A DNA stretch of 64,000 nt from Platerodrilus igneus (Eukaryota; Arthropoda; Insecta; Coleoptera; Lycidae): the NCBI GenBank assembly GCA_036346225.1, contig JARFIW010001489.1:434001-498000 (forward strand), in the 5' to 3' direction. Both the position numbers and the translations under genes were made by a program. Shown in pieces: positions 34,131 to 45,719 of the stretch. The notes under the pieces are model-generated. The model was given only the letters and a program-made list of their open reading frames with translations. It had not been told where the DNA came from and searched no databases. Within the stretch, counting starts at the first letter, position 1. Every line of letters starts with the position of its first letter.

Positions 34131-35905
34131 TTTTCAAAAAAAAACAAAAAAAATTCCTTACCCTTTTATTAAGGCTGCCTTCGAATTTCTTCTGCTTTAC
34201 TGGCTAGCTCAGTAATCGGCCTCTTCTTGAATACCGAATTTTACATTCATACCTGTTTCCCACTCACACACCATTAAATAAAATTATCAAAATAATACGA
34301 CAATCATACAACCTTTTACTTACTCCTATTAACAGATAAAATATATTTACACATGTTTCCAAACAGTTAGCTACAATAATTATCAGCTCAATATTGTATG
34401 TTTCAAAGTCCTTGATTTTTATAATGATTTTTAACAAATTTGATTAAATATGAGTAGATGAGCCCCACATGTAACCCTAAATTAACTTCACACTGGAGTA
34501 TTGTGAGCTCATTATAACCCAGTTTTGTTTGTATATGCTTTTTTAAAACCATGCATTAACTAAAATAAATTTACAGACCCGTTTACCCTTTACAATTCAA
34601 TTTATATCCTGAATAAAATTTTGATATGTTCTAAATACACTCTTTTTCAATATTCAACATCAGTAAATTATCCAGTACATGTATCTTTTAAAATAAGTTT
34701 CTAAAACCATAAATATGTCACCAAAAGTCAAGCACACAACACAAAAATTTCACAAATGTTTACAAAACAACAGAAATTTCAAATAAATTACGTGCAGAAT
34801 TCTTCAGTCTTCATTCCCGTCGGAGATGATTACCAGAAAACCTCTCGGCGTTGTTTCCATTTACTATACTGGTCAGCGGATCCATAGGCCTCTACCATCT
34901 GATATCTCTGCAAGCTATGCGTCTCATCTCACAGTACCATTCCATATATCATACATACAAACTTGATTACTTCTCGTGCTTACCCCCATGTATCATGCAT
35001 ACATTTAATAATTTTTGTTGTAATAGCCGGACCTTTTTAACTTAATACGCACTACTCGTATTTCACGTCAATAATTAGATGTCCGCTACTACCGTTTTAT
35101 ACTTTCAACTACTATATTTACGGTAACATTACTACACATACATAAAATACTCACAAAAAGCTTTATTATTATCGTAGTCTGAATCAGTATTCAGCATTTG
35201 ATTGAAGTGAAAGAGAAGAGAGCCTTAATAACCTAGCTTGGGCATTTATATTATTTTTCAAACGCCCTACTGGACGCGCTTCCTTCGAAAAGCTTATTTT
35301 CGAAACGAATTCTAAAAATTTTGAACGTAACCGTCTCTAGATTCGTAAAATTTCTCCCGTCCCACGTGCTGTATACCTCGAATTCGCTTTCGACCTTTAC
35401 GTGTGCATTCGTTTCTAACACTGTTGGCTTTCTACCAATGACAGAATTTTCTGTCGTCACCAAACTCCTCCTAAGCGCTATGCATTTCAGTCCTATGCAT
35501 GTTTGTTGTCTCGTTTGAAACCCCACTTGAGTTACAGAAAATCGATATCGTCGACGTCTTTCCTCAACTCCACGTGTATGTCTTACGTGACTTTCAATCC
35601 CAATGCTTTTATATTTGTCCCTCTATCTGTTGTATATGACCAATCGTTCATTTCACTCTCACCTTAAGATGTTTGTTACCCTAGTTAGTTATACCAACTG
35701 ATGGTTGACAACAATTTCTATGAAATCTTATATTAACACATGTTTGACTTCTTTGAACGGAACCTTTAACAGGCAGGTGTTCCTGTTGATTATCGACCGT
35801 TTGAAAATAACAATTCCATGATTTTCTACTTTTTCGTATCTGATAAAACTGACGTTCTAAGTAGTTTACTAGTTTACTAGAAGTAATATTATATATAAAA
35901 TAACC
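34131..35905. other. No recognisable gene; unassigned minus-strand ORF 35251-35526
   Basis: Mostly AT-rich. The minus-strand frame at 35251-35526 (91 codons, beginning MGFQTRQQTCIGLKC if a near-cognate start is used) has a balanced composition (FEVYSTWDGRNFTNLETVTF) that looks coding, but I recognise no family and see no neighbours in the same direction. It may be a piece of the Penelope-like element or an unrelated fossil. Confidence 0.35.
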
Positions 35906-36202
35906 TGCTCCTGTAAAAAAACGTACGTGGGAAACTTCAGTCAGTGGTTAAAAAATCGTCTAACACAACATAGATCAGATGCTAAATTGGGAAAGAAAAG
36001 TTGTGCCCTTGCACAACACGTACACAGTACCCAGCACATCCCCAAATACGAAGAGGTGGAAATATTAGATTACGAAACGAACTATAAGATTCGGATCTTT
36101 TTAGAAGCGTATTACATATATAAAGAAGATAATTCAATTAACCTTAGACAAGATACTCAAAATTTTCATCCTATTTATTCTAATCTTTACAGGATAACAT
36201 AA
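35906..36202 (+). pseudogene. Penelope-like element GIY-YIG endonuclease, C-terminal fragment
   Basis: The frame reads CSCKKTYVG (the second half of the GIY-YIG signature), then LKNRLTQHRSDAKLGKKS (the conserved arginine/histidine helix), then ALAQHVHSTQHIP, then EVEILDYETNYKIRIFLEAYYI with the conserved glutamate, and DTQNFHPIYSNL at the end. This series is diagnostic for the EN domain of Penelope-like elements, which nicks target DNA for reverse transcription. The reverse transcriptase that should precede it is absent, so the copy is 5' truncated. The EN tail itself is uninterrupted. Confidence 0.88.
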
Positions 36203-36660
36203 TTATTTCCAATTGTATAAAGTCAAGGCTCATTGCAAACATATATTATTGTTTAATCTAACTGTACATATGGAACCTAATTTATGCAGACTGGTTTTCG
36301 AATATTGTTCAGTCTTGGCTGTCTGTTTATATCAAGTAAATGTGCTATTTTAATATTAAGTTTAAAACAAAAAAAAAACTCCCTTGGTGTGCTCTGTTCA
36401 TATGTCATTTATATGTCATTTACATGTCTGCTGTTTTTAAAGTTTTAACAACATCCCCATGTTTGGGGTTCTTTTGATTATTTGGCATTAGATTTTAAGT
36501 AAGTACTGTGATATTTTAAAATGATTTTTTACCTTATTGACATTTAAAGATTTTTTTGTAGTATTTTTGATAAAAGCAACAACCTTTGCCGAAACGTTAG
36601 AATATTAATAAATTGATGCAAAAATAATATCGTATCATTTTTTGGACGACAATATCCCAA
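36203..36660 (+). other. Penelope-like element 3' UTR with decayed hammerhead-like motif
   Basis: The stretch GATAAAAGCAACAACCTTTGCCGAAACGTTAGAATATTAATAAATTGATGC (36569-36620) is typical of arthropod Penelope-like 3' ends. It has the layout of a hammerhead core: TTGATAA in place of CTGATGA, a GCAA/TTGC stem, then GAAAC. The core cytosine and the general-acid guanine are changed, so this copy should not cleave. Confidence 0.5.
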
Positions 36661-36729
36661 TTTGAAAAGTACAAAAATTGATTTTAAAAATATTAGACTA
36701 GTCCAATTGATTAAGAAAAGGGCTCTATT

Positions 36730-36730
<1 letters not shown>

Positions 36731-36786
<56 letters not shown>

Positions 36787-36835
36787 CTATGGCACGACCT
36801 AACTTTGGAGCGTCGCTAAAGGAATACTGTGACAA
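36731..36835 (+). repeat. (TA)n tract followed by a PBS-like unit
   Basis: About 53 bases of TA, then TTACTATGGCACGACCTAACTTTGGAGCG, which resembles the GCCCAACGTTGGGGC units at 9971 and 39083. This is the same microsatellite-plus-PBS arrangement. Confidence 0.5.
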
Positions 36836-37634
36836 GGGTACAACAAATTCTAAATTTGAAATTATTATCTTACCTTCATTTTCTTTACTTTGCCTGGTTA
36901 GTTCAATGGAAATTTTTACTGTGGAATTTACAAAACGAAATAATACACAACAAACTCAAGAAACATCTATAAGTTCAAAAACATTTTTCTTTCCCGAAAA
37001 TCTTAGGATGTTTTTTAAAAATCTTTAAGATGAAGTTAAACGATATATTGACACACAGGGAAAAATAATTAAAGTACGCGCTTGTTTTCTTTATGGTTGA
37101 TTTGCATACTAATAACGTTAGTATTTTAAAACGCTTTTTATTTATATCTTAACCCTTTATAGGATATTGGTTGATATTTAAACCAGTGCGAAAAAATATG
37201 TTTTAAAAGTTTACTGGTTTAATTATGCACCGGTTAGCTTACTACAGCGATTATAAACGCACAGCGGTCGAATCTCTAACGGGAACATCCTAATTGCAAA
37301 GTTAGCTGATAATTGGTTAATATATCAACCCGTGTTGTTTCAGGTGCGTATTAGTTTTTAACCACGTCTTGGTGGTTTCTGAATAAAAAATTAATTTTAA
37401 TTAGATATTTTACAAATTTATTTATATTTTACACATATTGTGCAGAAGTTGTCTAATCTTAGTAGAATGCTACAACATACCAGTCATACCCCTACATTAC
37501 GTCGTCAACATAATATATGTATTAGTTTCAAGATAACCTTAAAAATGCAAATTAACTGAGTTGAATGAAGTCCAAATGTGCGTTTTATAAACTCTGCTAT
37601 TTATATGTAGCTATATACCAACTAATTACAGAGG
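36836..37634. other. No recognisable gene
   Basis: AT-rich sequence. The plus-strand frame continuing out of the (TA)n tract to 37028 encodes no recognisable domain. Confidence 0.4.
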
Positions 37635-38645
37635 TACGAGTTGACTATTGGAATTAGACAAATTGGCCGGCTTAGAATCAAATGAACTCTTCGATTTTAT
37701 GGATGCAATTACAGAAGGGTAAGCAGTGGATTCGGAAGCATGTGGTGATAGTGATGCCGGCGATATAATGAATTGATTCCAGTAATTACAATTAGGCTTA
37801 AAACGAAATTTGATAGCTCATCTTACTACATGGACGTTACTGAAAGGGAAGGCTACAATAGCGACGATTCAGTAATGGATCTTACTTTTATTCCTGATAA
37901 AAGGTTTGCTGGTTCTACAAAATCTACTTGTTATCAAGTAACGGCGGTGGGATACTTCAACCTAATTCTTTACCTATAAATATTTCTGTAAACGAAGTTG
38001 CCGAGCTTATTTGGTCGAAAAAAGGAAGAAATGTAAACAAATTTGATTCCTACAATTTTAGTGAGACGTTTGGTCCAAAAATACCTATTAATATCAATTC
38101 TCTATGTGAAATATTTCGTAATTTGTTTAACAGAAAACTTTGTGATATTATTGTTACTGAATCTAATAGGTACGCAGAGCAGCGAAATACAAAATTGGAT
38201 TTATCTGTTGATGAGCTAATGGCTTTTTTTGGAGTACGACCAATGGTGTCCATTCTTGAAAAGAGATTTCTAAATGTTTTTAATCCTAGCACATATTACT
38301 ACGTGGATGAGAGTAAGGTAAATTTCAAAGGTCTAACTACTTTGAAGCAGTACATGCCTCAAAAACCGATTAAGCGTAGTTTTAAAATATGGGCCATGGC
38401 GTGTGCTAAAACAGGATACTTAATCAATTTCTCAATTTATGTAAGATATAGGGTTAGTGAAAAAGAAAGGTCTTTGGGAGAAAAGACAGTTTAAGAACTA
38501 ACTAGTCCAATGCATATATCTTGACAACTTGTTTTCGAGTTATTCCCTATTGATTTCCCTTCTTGCTCGCAATTTATTTGCTTGTGGAACAGTTAGATTA
38601 AATCGGAAATACTTTCCAAAGACTGAACTTCGTTTACACACCCGG
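37635..38645 (+). pseudogene. piggyBac-type transposase fossil with internal deletion
   Basis: An acidic N-terminal region in broken frames is followed by an open part (about 37945-38493) that matches the piggyBac DDE family. It contains FSETFGPKIP, the LCDIIVTESNRYAEQRN region, VDELMAFFGV, then YVDESKVNFKGLTTLKQYMP with one catalytic aspartate, and KRSFKIWAMACAKTGYLINF. The first conserved helix block jumps directly to the VDES block, so about 100 or more residues, including the first catalytic aspartate region, are deleted. After a frameshift near 38500 the next conserved block appears (CIYLDNLFSSYSLLISL, then NRKYFPKTELR). Transposition-dead. Confidence 0.9.
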
Positions 38646-38940
38646 GAATGTTTAGCTCTGCATTTTAATGCCTTTGTATTTATTTCTTAGTAAAGAAAAC
38701 TCGTTATTACGGCATCTCGCAACGATTAATTTACACCAGACTTAAAATTTTTACATAATTAAGTAAGGGGCTGCTTTTATTAAAGTGAAAGAATTTAATG
38801 GGTTTGTACATGCAATACGCTTATTTTTATATAGTGTGGAACAATAAATATTCGGAAATTTTAATTTTTCCGGTTTTCTTCTATTTGGGTGGATAGAATT
38901 TGAGTTTCAATGATCTCTCGTGACTTTTTATCACAACAAT

Positions 38941-38945
38941 ATATA

Positions 38946-39006
<61 letters not shown>

Positions 39007-39175
39007 CTATGTACTCCTGGATTTATCGAGCCCCAGGCTTAGGCACCATATAAATTTGCTATGAATTTCTGGAACTATTGTGCCCCGACGTTGGGCCGCA
39101 TAGAAATATGCTATGAATTAACTGGAACTCTCGTCCGCTGACTTTGTGCCGTCCAATAAATACTTGATATGATAA
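38941..39175 (-). repeat. (TA)n tract plus ~53-bp PBS-like tandem units
   Basis: A TA tract of about 64 bases is followed by three ~53-bp units, each beginning TTGCTATGAATT or similar and containing GTGCCCCGACGTTGGGCCGCATA in the best-preserved one. On the minus strand that is GGCCCAACGTCGGGGCAC, matching 9971. Confidence 0.6.
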
Positions 39176-41249
39176 CGCCGTACTCGGTATCAACGGCGTA
39201 TTCTTACTTGACTCCACCTTTCTGTGTTTTCTTAATCATAAACTTCACTCCCACTAATTTTATTATTCTGCTTCGACTAGCTTTTGTTTTGAATTATAAA
39301 ATGAAGTTAATTAATTTTATATAATGCAAGAAATATTATGTACAGGTTTTGAAAATTATTAAAATACACTTTTCAATCAATCAATATTGTAAGTCTTATT
39401 TATCTCAAAATTTATGTTTTGCTATCAATCTAAAGTCACCAAAAATTATTCTTCTTTTTCTTTATTAAAGAAACCTGGAACATTCAAACCTCCTTTATTG
39501 TATTACGTACTTTCAACGTATGCAAGGTTCGTTGCTGACTTTGTTACACAAGTTTATCTTAATTAGGCAAATTCAATATTCAAATTCAAATAGAAAAAAA
39601 TGTCTTAAAACTAAAAAGATCTAACCTGGTCTGTTTACTTCGTGCTTCTTTATTTTTTTCTCGCAACTCAAAATTGTACCAAGACTTTAGACGCATCCAT
39701 TATCAACCAACATCAATTAGAATTTTCCATGCACTATTATACCATTCATTTGGATCATTAACATCGTATTCAAAATTATTCTCCACCAATTCGGAATTAT
39801 TATATACCCATTTGAAATATTATCTGCTGAATTATGCACCCCTTTGGAATTTCGAAATTATCATCAGCCTCGAATTATTGTTGTCAAAATTTATCTTTAT
39901 TGTCATCAAACTTAGCTTAATTGTCATCACACTTAGAGTTTATTTTCACCAGCCTCAGAACATTGTCATTCGCCTCAAAGCCCTATTATTATTACTATTA
40001 TATTTTAGTTTAAATAAATTCCCCAAATTCTACTTACGTTAATCGGCAATAGAAATTTTCATATTCGTAGCACTATCTGTCACTAAACAATTTCACTCTT
40101 AAAATATTATTATTACATGTTACTCTTAGATTCAGAGTAACACAGCTTGGCCTTGTTGAGCTGAAAACTGAGCTCCGTTATCACTGCTCGCTGTTAATAT
40201 ATGGGTATGTTCCCCTTTATCTGTGGGTTTGGCTTACTAATCATAACCAATGAGGTCTTTCTATTTCCTACACTTGAAGTGGTTTTCTGATGTAACATTG
40301 TTGGCTTCTTGAGTAATTGTTGTTTGCTTACAGATACTTTGTTATCAGACCATGCGGTGTTCTGAGAAAATAATCGCTTTTCCATTTTATACCAAAATAC
40401 CTGATGCAATTTGAATTTCGATTTTCAAGTATGTTTATCTATTTACGCATTTTTAATTACCTTTACTATTAAAAATTGTTAATTGTTTCTACGCACTTCT
40501 TTGAGTTTTATCTCTTATCTCCGTATTATGTTATGATTAATTCGAATCCCTTTCAATGCGTGTTTAATTACATGAACTATGCTTACTTTTAAATACGCGT
40601 GCTTCTACTGAAGAATATCGTTATTTGCCTTACTTAAAATTACTAAAGCTCTATCTACCGGGTGTAAAATCTTTGTTATTCACCTAATGCATGAATTACT
40701 TATTTCTATGATAACTATGCGTTTTATTGTTCTAAGATGTGTCTATTTGCGTCACTTAAAACTACTTTTACTCTATATACAGGGTGTTAAATGCTTACTA
40801 TTTACAAACTATCCCAATTACTCAATTTTCTACAAAAAAAATGTAGTTTTTTGCTTCCTATTATAATTTATGGTTACTAAACGACCATTGCTATATAAGA
40901 CACCCTTAAACAACCCCTTATCACAGCAATATATATATATATATATATATATCAGAAACAAATGCAATATTTGGTAAATGAGACGAATCTTTACAGAAAT
41001 ATATTCGAACCGATAAATCTTTTACTCAGTGGCGTAACTAAGAATTAATCCCTCCCTGCAAGGAATATTAAATGGGTCTCCTTTAGTTAACCTGCATAAT
41101 TTTGAAGAACACCTATGCAATACTTGAAATACTATATAACTTTATACATACCAAATGCTTTGGTTTTAATTATAAAATAAGACATAGTAAACATATAACT
41201 AAATGAAAATTTTAGGTATGCTGAGTTTTTGCAGTACCTTTCCAAAACG
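39176..41249. other. No recognisable gene; diverged repeats
   Basis: AT-rich sequence with a weak ~150-bp direct repeat at about 40600-40850 (ATTTGCCTTACTTAAAATTACTAAAGCTCTAT against ATTTGCGTCACTTAAAACTACTTTTACTCTAT) and a (TA)n tract at 40928-40951. The minus-strand frame at 40194-40409 (71 codons) is lysine- and serine-rich without a recognisable domain. Confidence 0.4.
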
Positions 41250-42060
41250 ACCTTTTTTTGTTGATAAAAACTCAGGAACTACACTTTCCACTACAATGTT
41301 TTTAGCTCGCTCCCTTTCAATAGAAATGAGTGCCAATTAACTAAGGCTCATTTGGTACATAGTGCTACGCAAGTAGGTCTTAATGAGCTTAAGATTATTG
41401 AACAACCTATCGGGAGAAGCGGTGATAACCGGCAAAATTAAATACAATTGTTATACCGCATACAAATCCAGCACACAACTAGCGACAGAACAGTTTTCTA
41501 TCATCACTAGTTCGGTCACTTCTTTTACTGAAGAAAGATTTTTAATTTGCTCTATCATTATCGTTCGAAAACTAAGAATTTGTTAGTGAAATGTAGAAGA
41601 CAAGTCATCTGGATAAAATTAACAACGTCTGTTTGCATTTTTGATAATTTCTTCATCAGGCCAAATACTGTAAAGTTCTGGTAGTAGAGTTGCGAATTTT
41701 GTCAAAATATTGTTCATGCTTACAAAACGTGTTGTCAGTTGTTAAATTGTGTTGTCTAGACATACATTGAACACTTTTGCTTTGATGTCGTTTTTAGCAA
41801 AATGTGATATTATTGTTTTATTATTTTTCCAGTGGTCATAAGCTAAATAAGAAATAAGATGTACTACGGAAGATTCGTGTTTATCTATTTTTTTTGTTAA
41901 TTCTTTCCTGCCATTAATAGTACCATTACACCAAGCATCTTTAAAACTTTTGATCCCTCTGTCCGAAAAGACCCAGAGAAAACATGACAATAACTTGCGT
42001 TTAATATTGTTGAATAAGAAAGTCAAAATCTATAGATAGCTCGGAAAATTTTAGCATTAG
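41250..42060 (-). pseudogene. hAT-superfamily transposase fossil with the core deleted
   Basis: On the minus strand the region opens with a TTF/ZMYM-like N-terminal part (GIKSFKDAWCNG, then KHESSVVHLISYLAYDHW). It jumps to the C-terminal region: IWPDEEIIKNANRRC, then FYPDDLSSTFH, and after a frameshift the hAT dimerisation motif LPVITASPDRLFNNLKLIKTYLRSTM. Frames are broken at least twice. The DDE catalytic region between the two parts is missing. The closest relatives I can think of are the ZMYM5/52-kDa-repressor-like hAT transposases. Confidence 0.82.
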
Positions 42061-43232
42061 TTTGATACTACTCGTTTTTAAAACTTCTTCTTGATACCGG
42101 AACTAGGAAAAGGACCGTTTGGCTGATGAGGTCCTAAACTGATAATTTTTACCTTTATCTCGTCATCTAAATCTTGAGCGTATCGTCAGAGCTTACTGTG
42201 AATTAATATTGCAGTACTCTCAAGCCCAGCCCCAAAAGTATCCTCTTGCAATTCTAAGTTATCGTCAGTTTATAAAGCAGAGACATCTTCTTTGGGTCAA
42301 GTCGTAATTTATAATATGACTATTATCACTATGCACATAACACTGCTACTGCTTATACCACTACAAGTCGGTACCAAATCTGTATTTGCCTTTTTAAAAG
42401 TATCAATTTTCGGTAATTTTCTAATAGATTTTTCTTTTTCATGTCACATTTTACATTTTTGAGCACCACTTAAATACTTTGGCTTGTTTAAAGTCATTTC
42501 AATAATTTCCTAATAACTGTCCGAACACCAAAAACTGATATTTTTAAACAAATTAAAATGAGAACAAGTTGTCCAAATTATGCAATTCAACAGTGGCAAG
42601 GTATTCTTTACAAACACACAAGACAGAAACTACATACGCAATGTTCTACTCTGGGGTTCATTCTGATAGCATATAACAAATATAAGGACCATCATGGCCA
42701 GTTATTGAATTTCTTAGGAGGAAATAAAGCAAATCTTCAGTCTTTCGTTTAAGCTTATTGCAAAACAAATATCAAGAACATATTATACTTGCCCATAGCC
42801 CACAAGATTACAAGATAAGATAACACTTTCAAGCAGTTAGTCATCATGGACACGTTATCTTTTTCTACTACATCATATAATGCAATACGGATTATTAAGC
42901 CCTAAAACTTCCAAACATATTAAAAATGCGTCTTTAATGATTTCAAAAGGAACATAACGGTATACATTCTTTGTTTGTTTTTCTTGGAATTAGATCCTTC
43001 AAAACAAGAAATTTCTTGCTTACAGAGGACGTTTAATGAAAAGTTGTCAATGGTAAATATAGTAACATGTGAACTATTATTATATACGTTTATGGGGCCC
43101 CTACGATCATAGGCCCCCCGCAATGCGGGCTAATTAGTTTTGCGTCTTCCCTTACTAGTGCCAATTAGGAACAGTACAAATCTGTACTTGTAATTGCAGT
43201 TTTGTTATTGTGGCTACATAAATATCTTTATA
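42061..43232. other. No recognisable gene
   Basis: Low-complexity AT-rich sequence upstream of the hAT fossil. I could not extend the transposase frame into it. Confidence 0.4.
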
Positions 43233-44443
43233 AAAATAAAGTACCCTAACTTGGGGAATATATAGAACTTAATGAGTTATCAAGAAATGTTAGATAACAG
43301 TTTCCTGTTAACCCATCTGTTTCCATTATATAGGGTGATATAGTGATATTGAAAAATACACGTTTTTTTAGAATATTTTCATTTAGGGTAGAGACCTTAA
43401 CTTGAAATTAGGTACACGTTGGTTGTTTACTAATACAAATTATTACACTTCATTTCGACAAAATAGGATAATCCATTGGCGTAGAATAGGGAGGTTATCG
43501 AACAATTTTGATCTATACTTTTTGCACACCCTGTATTTCATATAAATTAAAACTCATAATTATTCCTCATACAATTTGCCACAAAAAAGGTACTCTTGGT
43601 TAATCTTTGTAGAGCTTTCCAATTTCGAGATATTTTAAATTAAGTCAAACTCAACTCATACATGAAAGCAACGTATTATTAATGCTTTCATAAATGCAAA
43701 GGTTTATTTTATGAATTCATAACTGGTATATGATTTAAATCAAATACAGTAAGTTGACAAACATGTACATATTTCGTAAAAATAATGTTTCATTCATATT
43801 AGTTTTACTATTAAAATACAAATAGTTACAAGCTGTTGCTAAATGTAGTAGACTTCTCTTACTCGATGTATTTGTCAAAAGTTGTACTCGTTCTGTACGT
43901 AACTACAGCTTACTTATTTCTTATTATTTTGTTAATAATCAAACACAAAAATGGTAACATACACCTTCTCTGAATATGCTGACATAAATTTGGTACTACG
44001 AGAATGCCAAGGCAATTAGCAATACGTTGTTTTCATGCATGAGTTTAGTATGACTTAATTTAAAATATCTCGAAAATGGAAAGCTCTACAGAGATTAACC
44101 AAGAGTACTTTTTTGTGGCAAATTGTTTGAAGAATAATTGTGAGTTTTAATTTATATGAAATACAGGGTGTGCAAAAAGTATAGGTCAAAATTGTTTGAT
44201 AACCCCTTTTATTCTACGCCGATGGATTACCTTATTTTGTCGAAATGAAGTGTAATAATTCGTATTAGTAAACAACTAACGTGTACCTATTTTCAAGTTA
44301 ATGTCTCTACCCTAAATGAAAATATTCTAAAAAAACATGTATTTTTTGTATAATGGAAACGGGTGGGTTTACAGGAAACTGTTATCTAACTTTTCTTGAT
44401 AACTCGTCAAGATCAATATATTCCCCAATTTACGGTAGTTTAT
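43233..44443. mobile_element. Fold-back element, ~430-bp arms
   Basis: 43233-43660 pairs with 44030-44443 in inverse orientation, for example TTTTTGCACACCCTGTATTTCATATAAATTAAAACTCA against its reverse complement at 44135-44180. Arms are about 90% alike, with a ~370-bp loop. No transposase. Likely a non-autonomous DNA transposon. Confidence 0.8.
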
Positions 44444-44611
44444 TTTGAAACACTCCGTATATAGTGAACCTGAAGTTAGACCAACGGCATTCTTGCAAAG
44501 ACCTGTTTTTTTTATCACTATCTTGTCTTTCAAATATCTTTTGGTAAGGTAGAATATTAACTTTGCTTACTGTCCAAACCATATAAATATATATATTTTT
44601 TTCTTCTTTAG

Positions 44612-44800
44612 GTATTCAACGTCAGAAGGGGCTACTTCTTCTGCAGTAGACGTAGATGAAGAAAATGAGTTCTCCCAATCAATGGTGGGATATATGCAGT
44701 GTGAACCTGGACAGTACATCGGCAAACACGGTCAATATTGTATAATTAAAAAACTTGGTTTAGGCCATTTTTCTACCGTATGGCTGTGCAAAGATTACAA
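44612..44800 (+). CDS. Internal exon of an SRPK-type serine/threonine kinase
   Basis: The exon is bounded by a pyrimidine-rich acceptor (TTTTTTTCTTCTTTAG) and the donor GTAAGT. It reads about 62 codons without a stop: an acidic N-terminal part (YSTSEGATSSAVDVDEENEF), then GYMQCEPGQYIGKHGQYCII, then KKLGLGHFSTVWLCKDY. The last is the kinase glycine-rich loop; HFSTVWL is the hallmark of SR-protein kinases, which phosphorylate splicing factors on RS dipeptides. The lead-in to the loop departs from usual SRPK sequence, so this may be a diverged paralogue. Codon phase: one base of a split codon at the start and two at the end. Neither neighbouring exon can be found in the window, so introns would be long and full of transposons. 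Confidence 0.83.
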
Positions 44801-44991
44801 GTAAGTTATAAATAAACCTTTAATGCAATGGTTCTTGCTACAAATTTTGGAAATTAGTTTACTTTTTACAATGATGTATATTTAACACTTAAATTGTACG
44901 ATTGGCATCAAATAGATATTTTAGAAATTAAATTTATATTTAAATCTCTGTTAAAAGGTAAAAATAACAAACACCAGTTGCCATAGCTTTA

Positions 44992-45700
44992 ATATCATCA
45001 TCATTAGGTCTTCAGTTCTAGAACTGGTTGGACGCGTACCTCTATTGTTATTTATTCTAAGCTAACCTACACATTTCCCTGAAATTCGCACAGGTGATAT
45101 CTTTTACTATCTGTGCGCAATAGTCTAATCTAGGTCTACCTCTACCTCTACCTCTCTTTTTTCCTTTCTAATATATTATGCACTATTCCGAACTCCGCTA
45201 ATCCCTACTAGGTCTAATGCTAGTCTATCCATTTCAGTTTTCAAGTTCTCTAGCTTACCTACTTGCTTCATGATTCTGACATTCTACGCTCCTACTCGCA
45301 AAATGTTCCCTACTCTTCTTTTAAACTTGTCGATCATATCCTCCGAATTAGTTCCCTCCCGGAGATCCGAATGGGAGACTATTTTACCTTCGGAATCTTG
45401 TACCTCGGGGAATGCCATCTCTTTAAAACATTTTTAGTACGCAGTGTACTTGGTAGGTATTGTGGTGGTACCCGTTGGTTTCCACAACGCAGTAGCGTGG
45501 CTTAGGGTGCCATACCGACTCCTACGGTCTCTGCAACTCTAAGTACCAACATATCAGCTGCCCTGTTTCGGAAACCTGTCTTAGCCTTGTTCCTCACTAA
45601 AGACTCCAATTAATTTAGTTAAACCTATAGTTTGGCTCCTGAGCTCTCTGAAACACGCATGCCATTCTACCCGTTCTAGTGTTTTAATACTTCTTCAAGG
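44992..45700 (-). mobile_element. Internally deleted LINE: 5' region fused to 3' tail
   Basis: On the minus strand, 45700-45180 matches the 5' region and endonuclease start of the LINE in the palindrome spacer (reading MKQVGKLENLKTEMDRLALD, then LVGISGVR). It is followed directly by the LINE 3' end (45180-44992), with a tail of (GAT)n. Nearly all of ORF2 is missing. A LINE derivative of this kind can be mobilised in trans. Confidence 0.75.
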
Positions 45701-45719
45701 CGCAGGTCTGTTTAGAAAG

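Noticed and set aside
36729..37028. ORF starting with repeated YIYIYIYI
   Set aside because: Translation of the (TA)n tract with random sequence behind it.
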